From NCBI GenBank assembly GCA_030529445.1, contig JAUMWW010000018.1:1-51376 (forward strand): a stretch of 51,376 nt of DNA. Direction: 5' to 3'. The notes beneath the pieces were generated by a model that was given only the letters and a program-made list of their open reading frames with translations, had not been told where the DNA came from and made no database searches. Below are positions 45,137 to 51,376 of the stretch, in pieces; position 1 is the first letter of the stretch; every line of letters starts with the position of its first letter. A program made the position numbers and the translations under genes. The stretch comes from Johnsonella sp. Its GTDB lineage: Bacteria > Bacillota > Clostridia > Lachnospirales > Lachnospiraceae.

Positions 45137-45172
45137 TTAAATCTCCAGATAAGCAATTTTTTTGAAAGCCAT
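45137..45172 (-). CDS. Possible 11-residue leader ORF before the NlpC/P60 gene
   Basis: An ATG at 45172 preceded by GGGGGTGAGG opens a frame of 11 codons (MAFKKIAYLEI) that ends one base before the NlpC gene start codon. The ribosome binding site of nlpC lies in its last codons. It could be a coupling or control peptide, or a chance frame. Confidence 0.2.
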   Translation of the reverse strand: MAFKKIAYLEI

Positions 45173-45244
45173 TCCTCACCCCCGTAATGTCAGTCAATGC
45201 AGGTTTGCATGTTTTTAGCCCCCGATCAAAAGCCGCGACTGCAC

Positions 45245-45880
45245 TTATACCTCGTATCCTCTTAAGGAAAGATACTTCAAAATCAGGCTGCATGCGGTTT
45301 CAATATCTATCTTCGTCGTATTTACGGGAAGATCATAATGCCTCATATCATCCCATTCATCCCCGGTATAGTATTTATAATAAGCTCTTCTGAGCTTATT
45401 GATTTTTTGAATCCGATTCAGCGCCTCCTTCGTATCGACACCGTCCACATCCATTACTCTCCTGAGTTTTGCCGGCAGATCGGAATATACGAATAAACTG
45501 ATAAAATCTTCGTTTCCCGAAGAGCTGAGAACAAAGTCCGAACAGCGCCCGATAAAAATAGAGCTTCCCTCGTCGGCGATTTTTCGGATCACTTCGGATT
45601 CAAACTTGAACAGATTATCGGGAGAGGTGATATTCTCGTCCAAAGAAGGCTTCTCCCATGTGCTTTTGATGCTTCCCGCTATTCTTTTCAGAATATTGTT
45701 CCCGGGCTTCTCGTCATTCATGCGAAAATACTGCTCTCCTACGGCGGAATGCTCGGATGCCATTTTAATGATATCATCATCATAATACGGTATTCCCAGC
45801 TTTTCGGAAAGCGCTTTCCCGATCAGCCTTCCTCCGCTTCCGTATTCCCTGTTAATCGTTATAATCAGTTTCTTATCCAT
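45245..45880 (-). CDS. Cytidylate kinase-like family protein (paralogue 2)
   Basis: A 211-residue paralogue of the protein at 35583, again with a GSGG P-loop-like start (LIITINREYGSGGRLIGKALS), a conserved core FIGRCSDFVLS near residue 114 and a lid region KLRRAYYKYYTGDEWDDMRHYD near 160-180. The Asp-Arg and Tyr-rich lid matches paralogue 1 closely. GGGAGG before the ATG at 45880 sets the start; the longer frame has no site. It follows the ABC ATPase gene by 25 bases on the same strand, so it may be the end of that operon, though no functional link is obvious. The real phosphate acceptor is unknown. Confidence 0.85.
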   Translation of the reverse strand: MDKKLIITINREYGSGGRLIGKALSEKLGIPYYDDDIIKMASEHSAVGEQYFRMNDEKPGNNILKRIAGSIKSTWEKPSLDENITSPDNLFKFESEVIRKIADEGSSIFIGRCSDFVLSSSGNEDFISLFVYSDLPAKLRRVMDVDGVDTKEALNRIQKINKLRRAYYKYYTGDEWDDMRHYDLPVNTTKIDIETACSLILKYLSLRGYEV

Positions 45881-45905
45881 ATAATACCTCCCTTGGCATA
45901 TTTCT

Positions 45906-46703
45906 TTATTCGGAAAGCAGCATCCTGTCGTTGGCAAATTCTCCGCTGCTTGCCTGGGCGAATTTGTTCAACAGATCGGAAACCGTCAGTTTCTTTTTTT
46001 CTTCGCCTTCGACATCGTAAATAATCTTTCCCTGATGCATCATAATCAATCGATTCCCGATGGCTATGGCGTCTTTCATATTATGGGTTACCATTAATGC
46101 GGTCAGCTTCTGCTCCTCCACCATATCCCGGGTGATTTGCAGCACCTTCTTTGCCGTTTCCGGATCCAGCGCCGCCGTATGCTCGTCCAGCAAAAGAAGC
46201 TTCGGCTTGACCAGGCTGGACATCAAAAGCGTTAATGCCTGTCTCTGCCCTCCCGAAAGAAGCCCGACCTTATCCGTCATTCTTCTCTCCAATCCCAGTC
46301 CAAGTCTTGCCAGATAAGCCTTATAAAGCTCTTTTTCCGCCTTTTTCACTCCCCATGAAAGCCCTCTTTTTCTCCCTCTTCTGAACGCGAGCGCGAGATT
46401 CTCCTCAATCTGCATTCCGGCACTCGTCCCCCTCATCGGATCCTGAAAAACCCTTCCGATAAATTTTGCTCTCATATATTCCGGCCAAAGCGAAACATCC
46501 GTATTATCGATATGTATCGTTCCCGCATCTATCGGATATACTCCGGCAATCATATTGAGCAGGGTGGATTTTCCCGCTCCGTTTCCGCCGATTACGGTAA
46601 CAAAATCCTGCGGCTTAAGATGAAGGCTGATATGGGAAAGAGCGAGCTTTTCATTGACGCTTCCCTTATTAAAGGTTTTGCTTACATTCGATATTTTAAG
46701 CAT
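45906..46703 (-). CDS. ABC transporter ATP-binding protein, TrpZ/COG1101 type
   Basis: The ATPase of an uptake system of the TrpXYZ kind (COG2984/COG4120/COG1101). Walker A is GGNGAGKST (residues 39-47), the signature LSGGQRQAL near 151-159, Walker B LLLLDEHTAALDP near 173-185, and the H-loop VTHN near 208. DEHTAALDP is the form usual in this subfamily. Length 265 residues. It overlaps the permease gene by 8 bases, and the binding protein is upstream at 47728. Cargo is probably a small amino-acid-like molecule; tryptophan is only one candidate. Confidence 0.9.
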   Translation of the reverse strand: MLKISNVSKTFNKGSVNEKLALSHISLHLKPQDFVTVIGGNGAGKSTLLNMIAGVYPIDAGTIHIDNTDVSLWPEYMRAKFIGRVFQDPMRGTSAGMQIEENLALAFRRGRKRGLSWGVKKAEKELYKAYLARLGLGLERRMTDKVGLLSGGQRQALTLLMSSLVKPKLLLLDEHTAALDPETAKKVLQITRDMVEEQKLTALMVTHNMKDAIAIGNRLIMMHQGKIIYDVEGEEKKKLTVSDLLNKFAQASSGEFANDRMLLSE

Positions 46704-47655
46704 TTCGCACCTCCTTGCCCTTGGGAGAATAAGAGGCGCGAAGCCTCCACTTTTCCATGCTCACCGGAATGATCAGCGCAATTGCGACAATCACGGCGGA
46801 TACCATGCGGATATCGTTCGGGTTCATCCGCAGCTGAAGGGCAATCGCCCGGATAATGAAAAAAACGATGGATCCGACCACGATAGAGCTCAGCTTGGAA
46901 GCAAAAGAAATCAGTCTTCCCAGAAGAATTTCCCCGATTACGATGGCTGCCAGACCGATTACGATGGCTCCCGTACCCGTATTGATATCGGCGTATTTCT
47001 GGCTCTGGCATACGAGCCCTCCGGAAAGCCCGACAAGTGCATTGCTGAGCATGATGGAAAGCAGCTTCGTTTTTCTGGTATCCACTCCGAGCGCCCTGAT
47101 CATGTCTTCATTATTCCCTGTCGCACGCATTGCGGAGCCGAGCTCCGTTCCGAAAAACCAGTACAGCAAAGAAATAATGAGAATCGCCGACAAAAGCCCT
47201 ATGATAATTCCCGCCTGGGCATTGCTCAGTCCGGTACTTTGTGTCAGCAGCGAAAAAATGGTTTTCGGTTTGTCCTTGAGAGAAGTCGCATCTTCAAACT
47301 TGTCCAATGTGATATTGCTCTGTCCCATGATTCTTAAATTGATCGACCATAGGGAAATCTGTGTAAGAATACCTGCTAAAATCGCCGGTATATCAAACAT
47401 CGTATGAAGAACCCCCGTGATTCCTCCGGCGAGCGCACCTGCCATACTTGAAAGCAGAAGTGCGGGCAAGGGATGTATCTTATACCTCACCATCATGACC
47501 GCGCAAATACAGCTTCCCAAAGCAAAGCTTCCGTCTACGGTCAGATCCGCGATATTTAAAACTCTGAATGTAATATAAACGCCAAGAGCCATAACTCCCC
47601 ATAAGATACCCTGCGATACGGCTCCCGGCAATGCGGGCAGTATATTAAAACCCAT
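46696..47655 (-). CDS. ABC transporter permease, TrpY/COG4120 type
   Basis: A 319-residue integral membrane protein with about eight to nine hydrophobic segments, of the branched-chain-type permease family (COG4120). The start contains GAVSQGILWGVMALGVYITFRVLNIADLTVDGSF (in parts), the family's most conserved region, and a later segment ALGVDTRKTKLLSIMLSNALVGLSGGL carries the EAA-like loop that contacts the ATPase. AGGAGG precedes the ATG at 47655 with a 10-base spacer. A hairpin with a T5 tail (47673-47702) separates it from the binding-protein gene upstream and may reduce its expression. Confidence 0.9.
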   Translation of the reverse strand: MGFNILPALPGAVSQGILWGVMALGVYITFRVLNIADLTVDGSFALGSCICAVMMVRYKIHPLPALLLSSMAGALAGGITGVLHTMFDIPAILAGILTQISLWSINLRIMGQSNITLDKFEDATSLKDKPKTIFSLLTQSTGLSNAQAGIIIGLLSAILIISLLYWFFGTELGSAMRATGNNEDMIRALGVDTRKTKLLSIMLSNALVGLSGGLVCQSQKYADINTGTGAIVIGLAAIVIGEILLGRLISFASKLSSIVVGSIVFFIIRAIALQLRMNPNDIRMVSAVIVAIALIIPVSMEKWRLRASYSPKGKEVRNA

Positions 47656-47672
47656 TTTCGATAAGCCTCCTA

Positions 47673-47702
47673 CCAAAAAGGATAGCCTATACGACTATCC
47701 TT
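47673..47702 (-). terminator. Internal hairpin/attenuator between binding-protein and permease genes
   Basis: On the minus strand AAGGATAG (47702-47695) pairs with CTATCCTT (47685-47678) around a 9-base loop and is followed by TTT. It would end most transcripts after the binding-protein gene. Confidence 0.65.
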
Positions 47703-47727
47703 ATCGTTTTTATTGAAATATATTTTA

Positions 47728-48711
47728 CTACTTTATAAGCGAAACATCAATGCCTAATAATTCGGCGACCTCTTCATTCACCGCAACCTCCAGCTGCTTT
47801 GCATCAAGATACTCGATCGGCATCTCCGAGGGTTTTGCTCCTTCCGTCAGAATTCTGATCGCCTGCTTGCCGGAAAGATAGCCGAGCTCAAAATAATCGA
47901 CGCCGTAGGTGGCAAGCGCTCCTCCCGGAAGCATGCCCTCCTCTCCGCAGATGATGGGCAATTTGTTTTCGTTTGCCACCATCGCTACCGCGGATATTCC
48001 CGCAGATACCATATTATCCGTGGGAACATAGATTGCATCGACCTTTCCGATCATGGATTCCGTCACCGACTGAAGCTCGTTGGAGCTGGAAATCGTATAA
48101 TCCTCATATTCGAGTCCGATTTCTTTCGCATACTCATGCGCAAGATCCGCCTGAAGCTTCGAGTTGGATTCCGCACTGCTGTAAAGTATCGCAATTTTCT
48201 TTGCCTGCGGAACGAGCTTCTTTAAAAGATCGATCTGCTCTTTTACCGGATTCAAATCCGAGGTTCCGGTAACATTATTTCCCGGTTTTTCGTTGCTCTC
48301 CACGAGCCCCGACACCGCCGGATCCGTTACCGCCGTAATGACGATGGGAATCTCCGTATTGGCGGCAGCCGCAGCCTGCGCAGCCGGAGTTGCAATCGCA
48401 AAAATCAGGTCCGGCTTGTCGTTGGCAAATTTCTCTGCAATCAGAACCGCACTCGACTGCTCACCTCCCGCATTTTGCTGATCCGCCTCATAGCTGATCC
48501 CCGCATCATCCAATGCAGCGAAAAAGCCCTTATTGGCAAGATCCAGCGCATCATGCTGCACAAGCTGCAGGACTCCGATCTTATATGTTTCTTTTTTGCC
48601 CTCCGCCTGCGCCGCTTGCGTTGTTTCCGTCGTTTCGCTGCTCTTTGCGGCACATCCCGCCATCAATAACAAAGACAATCCCAACAATGAGGTAAATACT
48701 CTTTTTTTCAT
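47728..48711 (-). CDS. ABC transporter substrate-binding lipoprotein, TrpX/COG2984 type
   Basis: The lipid-anchored binding protein of the uptake system. The signal sequence ends in the lipobox LLMAGC (Cys about 20), followed by a Ser/Thr/Glu-rich tether. The ABC_sub_bind (PF04392) features are clear: YKIGVLQLVQHDALD near 42-56, IAEKFANDKPDLIFAIATPAAQA, VTAVTDPAVSGLV and NVTGTSDLNPV, and the C-terminal GGALATYGVDYFELGYLSG. Length 327 residues. In Streptococcus homologues carry tryptophan; the ligand here is not proven. GGGGAGAG precedes the ATG, with a promoter at 48746-48774. It is the first gene of the operon. Confidence 0.92.
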   Translation of the reverse strand: MKKRVFTSLLGLSLLLMAGCAAKSSETTETTQAAQAEGKKETYKIGVLQLVQHDALDLANKGFFAALDDAGISYEADQQNAGGEQSSAVLIAEKFANDKPDLIFAIATPAAQAAAAANTEIPIVITAVTDPAVSGLVESNEKPGNNVTGTSDLNPVKEQIDLLKKLVPQAKKIAILYSSAESNSKLQADLAHEYAKEIGLEYEDYTISSSNELQSVTESMIGKVDAIYVPTDNMVSAGISAVAMVANENKLPIICGEEGMLPGGALATYGVDYFELGYLSGKQAIRILTEGAKPSEMPIEYLDAKQLEVAVNEEVAELLGIDVSLIK

Positions 48712-48745
48712 AACTATCTCTCCCCTCTATATATTTATAGGAAGA

Positions 48746-48774
48746 ATTTTACAATATTTTCTTTCGCACGTCAA
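48746..48774 (-). promoter_or_regulatory. Promoter of the TrpXYZ-type transport operon
   Basis: Minus strand TTGACG (48774-48769), a 17-base spacer, TAAAAT (48751-48746). The short leader shows no T-box or trp attenuator. Confidence 0.75.
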
Positions 48775-48794
48775 CGCTTTGTCGCTTTAAATTT

Positions 48795-50075
48795 TTATAC
48801 TTCAACGTATGAAAATGCCTCTTCCAGATCCTGCAGGATATCCTGAGCATCTTCTATGCCCAGACTTAAGCGGATCAAACCGGCATCAATCCCCGCCGCT
48901 TTCAGCTGCGCATCACTGAGCTGCCTATGCGTATGGCTCGCCGGATGGAGTACGATGCTCTTATTATCGCATACATGGGTTGCAATACTGATGAGCTGCA
49001 AATGATCCATAAAACGAACCGCCTCCTCTCTTTCTCCGCGCAAACTGAAGGCAATCACTCCGCTGCATCCCTTCGGCATGTATTTTTGGGCAAGCTCATA
49101 ATAAGGATCCTCTTTTAATCCCGGATATTTTACCCAGGCAACCTTTTGGTGAGAGTTCAGGTATTCCGCAATTATCTTCGCATTCTCAAGATGTCTCCGG
49201 ATTCTCAGCTCCAGGGTTTCGAGCCCGTGATTCAAAATCCATGAGTTAAAGGGAGAGGGGGAAGATCCGAGATCCCTCATCAGCTGTACCGTAGCTTTTA
49301 TGATAAAGGCTTTTCTTCCGAATGCCTTTGTATAGACCAAGCCGTGATAGCTGGGATCAGGCTCGTTAAATTCCGCAAAACGCTCCGGATACGCACTCCA
49401 GTCAAAATTTCCGGAATCTACGATACATCCGCCCACTGCGCTTGCATGCCCGTCCATGTATTTTGTCGTCGAATGAAGCACGATATCCGCTCCCCATTCA
49501 AACGGTCTGCAACTGATCGGAGAAGGAAAGGTATTGTCGATGATCAGCGGCACTCCGTGATCATGCGCCGCCTTTGCAAATTTTTCAATATCCAAAACAA
49601 TATTGGAAGGATTGGAGAGAGATTCCGCATAAACCAGCTTTGTATTTGTTCTGAATGCGCTTTCCATCTCCTCTCTCGATGCATCCGGATCGATCATCGT
49701 ACTCTCGATTCCGAATTTTTTCAAGGTAAGGCTAAAGAGATTTGCCGTGCCTCCGTAAAGTGCGGCGGAAGAGATAATATGATCTCCAGCTTTGCATAGA
49801 TTCATGATCGCAAAAAAGATCGCCGCCTGACCGGATGCGGTAAGCAGCGCCGCTTCTCCTCCCTCCAGCTCACAAATCTTTGCCGCCGCCGCATCGGAAG
49901 TGGGGTTTTGCAGGCGGGTATAAAAATACCCCTCCGCTTCCAAATCAAATAATTTTGCCATATCATCACTGGAATCATACTTCCATGTCGTGCTCTGATA
50001 AATCGGAAGCTGTCTCGGCTGTGCATTCTTCGGGGAATATCCTCCGTGTACGCAGATTGTTCCTTTTTTCTTCAT
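48795..50075 (-). CDS. O-acetylhomoserine sulfhydrylase-type PLP enzyme
   Basis: A 426-residue Cys/Met-metabolism PLP enzyme. The opening GTICVHGGYSPKNAQPRQLPIYQSTTW and the length match O-acetylhomoserine (thiol)-lyase (MetY type), which makes homocysteine from O-acetylhomoserine and sulfide. The cofactor lysine is in LHSTTKYMDGHASAVGG, with ALLTASGQAAIF and IIDNTFPSPISCRPFEWGADI earlier. The C-terminal VCDNKSIVLHPASHTHRQLSD is also typical of that subgroup. Cystathionine gamma-synthase or methionine gamma-lyase activity is less likely but possible. GGGAGGGTAAAAG precedes the ATG. It is read toward the transporter operon, which has its own promoter. Confidence 0.88.
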   Translation of the reverse strand: MKKKGTICVHGGYSPKNAQPRQLPIYQSTTWKYDSSDDMAKLFDLEAEGYFYTRLQNPTSDAAAAKICELEGGEAALLTASGQAAIFFAIMNLCKAGDHIISSAALYGGTANLFSLTLKKFGIESTMIDPDASREEMESAFRTNTKLVYAESLSNPSNIVLDIEKFAKAAHDHGVPLIIDNTFPSPISCRPFEWGADIVLHSTTKYMDGHASAVGGCIVDSGNFDWSAYPERFAEFNEPDPSYHGLVYTKAFGRKAFIIKATVQLMRDLGSSPSPFNSWILNHGLETLELRIRRHLENAKIIAEYLNSHQKVAWVKYPGLKEDPYYELAQKYMPKGCSGVIAFSLRGEREEAVRFMDHLQLISIATHVCDNKSIVLHPASHTHRQLSDAQLKAAGIDAGLIRLSLGIEDAQDILQDLEEAFSYVEV

Positions 50076-50170
50076 CTCTTTTACCCTCCCGCTTTTTATT
50101 TATTCATCATGTATTCCGCTTTTTCTCCCTCTTTCGGGAACTGCCCGGAAATACTATTAATAATATCATC

Positions 50171-50199
50171 TTGCCGCCTCAGATGCAATCTGTTACAAT
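50171..50199 (+). promoter_or_regulatory. Promoter of the COG2426 membrane-protein gene
   Basis: TTGCCG (50171-50176), a 17-base spacer, TACAAT (50194-50199). It sets the start at ATG 50240 and rules out the longer reading that begins upstream inside the neighbouring gene. Confidence 0.65.
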
Positions 50200-50239
50200 A
50201 ACCGGGATAAAACATGAATCAGAAGGGATCTTAATCACA

Positions 50240-50761
50240 ATGGCAAAACATTTGACAGAAAAAATCGTCGCTCTGCTGGGAGGACTGCTCGGTCTGCGCT
50301 TCGGCAAGGAAATCATCGTTTTTTTGATTTCCATGATGCCCGTGTTGGAACTGAGAGGGGGGCTGATCGCCGCTTCTCTCCTGCGGCTCCCTCCCTGGAA
50401 AAGCTATATCATATGTATTATCGGAAATCTTATTCCCATCCCGCTTATCCTCTGGCTGATCAAATCCGTGCTCCATCGGATGGAAAAGAGCAGTGTTTCA
50501 TTTTTTAAGGCTTTTGCAAAATGGCTTCATCAAAAGGTGCAAAAAAACAAAAAGGGAATCGAAACATACGGTTTTTGGGGCTTGGTATTCTTTGTGGGAA
50601 TCCCACTCCCCGGAACCGGGGCGTGGACGGGATCGATGATCGCCGCAGTACTGGATATGGACAGGAAAAAAACCTTTTTTGCCGTTCTCCTCGGCGTCTT
50701 TTTTGCAAGCATCATTATGATGCTGATCTCTTTCGGGCTCCTTGCAAGGTTTTTACATTAA
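50240..50761 (+). CDS. COG2426 small multidrug-export-type membrane protein
   Basis: A 173-residue protein of the Sm_multidrug_ex family (PF06695, COG2426), with about four to five transmembrane segments. The family's MPVLELRGGLIAA motif is near residue 34, followed by GNLIPIPLILW and the second conserved loop FVGIPLPGTGAWTGSMIAA (about residues 117-135), which resembles the re-entrant loops of DedA-type proteins. Despite the family name, drug export is not established. AGGGATC is a weak ribosome binding site. A strong bidirectional terminator follows. Confidence 0.88.
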   Translation: MAKHLTEKIVALLGGLLGLRFGKEIIVFLISMMPVLELRGGLIAASLLRLPPWKSYIICIIGNLIPIPLILWLIKSVLHRMEKSSVSFFKAFAKWLHQKVQKNKKGIETYGFWGLVFFVGIPLPGTGAWTGSMIAAVLDMDRKKTFFAVLLGVFFASIIMMLISFGLLARFLH

Positions 50762-50766
50762 AAGAG

Positions 50767-50804
50767 GGAAATAAAAAAGCACATTCAAGTGCTTTTTTAT
50801 TTCC
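50767..50804. terminator. Bidirectional terminator
   Basis: A perfect 16-bp stem (50767-50782 with 50789-50804) with GCAC/GTGC at the tip and A- and T-runs in the arms, around a 6-base loop. It serves both convergent genes. Confidence 0.93.
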
Positions 50805-50836
50805 TTTTTTAGGAATCCGGTATTTTGTTTTGTGTT

Positions 50837-51169
50837 TTATTCGGTATAGAAATTACCGGGAAGAGGGTCATTTTCCTCATCCCAGATATCCTCATTATCC
50901 CTGAGGAAGATGCGGCAATCATACTCATAGAGCTCGCCCTCTTCCTCAAAGGAGTAGAGGAAATTAAAGTCCAGTGCTCCGTTTTCCAGCTTCACCTGCA
51001 GATCTTCCTCATTTTCTTCCGTGAAAAACGTATCAAGAATCCATGCATCTTCCTCTCCGATAATCGGAATAATCTCGAGGCTGTTTTCTTCAATCGGCAA
51101 GGAAAATACCGGGAAAGGCTCTTCTTCTCCCTGAATGCTGTCATACTCATAAAGCTCGATAAAATGCAT
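50837..51169 (-). CDS. Acidic hypothetical protein, 5' end unclear
   Basis: A very acidic frame of 110 residues from its only ATG, rich in Glu, Asp and aromatic residues (YEYDSIQGEEEPFPVF, EDAWILDTFFTEENEED). I do not recognise the family. The same frame stays open 50 codons further upstream to 51319 with similar composition (for example TPSYWYGSINFKAI) and then meets a stop at 51322-51320, without an ATG, GTG or TTG in between. No ribosome binding site precedes the ATG at 51169. So either the protein is longer and its true start lost to an indel, or it is a remnant. It ends toward the bidirectional terminator at 50767. Confidence 0.5.
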   Translation of the reverse strand: MHFIELYEYDSIQGEEEPFPVFSLPIEENSLEIIPIIGEEDAWILDTFFTEENEEDLQVKLENGALDFNFLYSFEEEGELYEYDCRIFLRDNEDIWDEENDPLPGNFYTE

Positions 51170-51376
51170 TCCGTCCTCCGTCTTGTCTACGGTTCCGAAG
51201 ACATCGATCTGATAATCCTCCTCTTCATGGTTTATCGCCTTAAAATTTATGCTTCCGTACCAATAACTCGGTGTTCTGATTTCACTGATCAGGCTCTCAT
51301 AATCGCCCGAAGGTTCAGCTTACTCCGTCTGCTTTTACTTTTTATACTCCTTTTCTTTTTTATATCACTTATCTTT

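Noticed and set aside
49880-50239. Upstream extension of the COG2426 gene (293-residue reading)
   Set aside because: The extension is antisense to the sulfhydrylase gene, and a good promoter lies at 50171-50199, just before the ATG at 50240.

Overview
This looks like chromosomal core-genome DNA from a Gram-positive anaerobe of the Clostridia, most likely a Lachnospiraceae-type organism. The evidence is the gene content and order: radC-mreC-mreD-PBP2-rodA-mgsA, yggS-sepF-ylmH-(aroB)-lspA-rluD and mutS-mutL-miaA-ynbB. Strong AGGAGG ribosome binding sites, several TTG/GTG starts and low-to-moderate GC agree with this. No rRNA, tRNA, CRISPR array, insertion sequence or prophage was seen. The species cannot be named from the sequence alone.

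Layout. 1-1.25 kb: the 3' part of a secreted repeat protein (InlB/Flg_new-type repeats plus cell-wall-binding repeats). 1.4-2.8 kb (minus): pyrB-pyrI, aspartate transcarbamoylase. 2.9-6.9 kb: a tight three-gene ABC export cassette (LolD/MacB-type ATPase, large extracytoplasmic protein, FtsX/MacB-type permease). 6.9-8.9 kb: the last two purine steps encoded as separate proteins (PurO-type IMP cyclohydrolase, AICAR transformylase). 9-11.8 kb: galE and a COG2509 flavoprotein. 11.8-21.1 kb: a probable long operon with a DUF896 protein, 5-formyl-THF cyclo-ligase, miaB, mutS, mutL and miaA, followed by a YnbB-like PLP enzyme with its own promoter. 21.1-28.7 kb: radC and the elongasome genes mreC, mreD, an enlarged PBP2 and rodA, then mgsA and a D,D-carboxypeptidase; mreB and minCDE are not in the cluster. 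28.8-35.4 kb: a small orphan P-loop protein, a HlyD-like protein interrupted by a T10 frameshift, yggS, sepF, ylmH, aroB, lspA and an RluD-family synthase. 35.6-38.1 kb: a cytidylate kinase-like protein and an LCP-family ligase. 38.3-40.2 kb (minus): a lipoprotein with a 75-bp tandem repeat and enolase. 40.6-41.7 kb: a solitary tyrosine recombinase. 41.8-45.1 kb (minus): a small LysM protein behind a LexA-box promoter (YneA-like), citrate synthase and an SH3b-NlpC/P60 hydrolase. 45.2-50.1 kb (minus): a second cytidylate kinase-like protein, a TrpXYZ-type ABC uptake system and an O-acetylhomoserine sulfhydrylase-type enzyme. 50.2-51.3 kb: a COG2426 membrane protein and an acidic protein with an unclear 5' end.

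Much of the window serves cell-envelope growth and division: MreC/MreD/PBP2/RodA for elongation, SepF with neighbours for septation, LCP for anchoring wall polymers, a D,D-carboxypeptidase and an NlpC/P60 enzyme for wall trimming, and a YneA-like protein that may halt division after DNA damage. A second theme is genome maintenance and tRNA modification (MutS, endonuclease-type MutL, MiaA, MiaB, RadC).

Most worth checking: the T10 frameshift in the HlyD-like gene beside sepF, the paired LexA boxes on the LysM gene, the missing mreB, the roughly 250-residue insertion in PBP2, the orphan P-loop protein, the ABC cassette and the repeat lipoprotein. No wholly new multi-gene system is evident. Start sites were often moved from the longest ORF to an internal codon with a clear Shine-Dalgarno site; each case is explained in its entry. 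Functions are assigned by recognising families and motifs, not by a database search.
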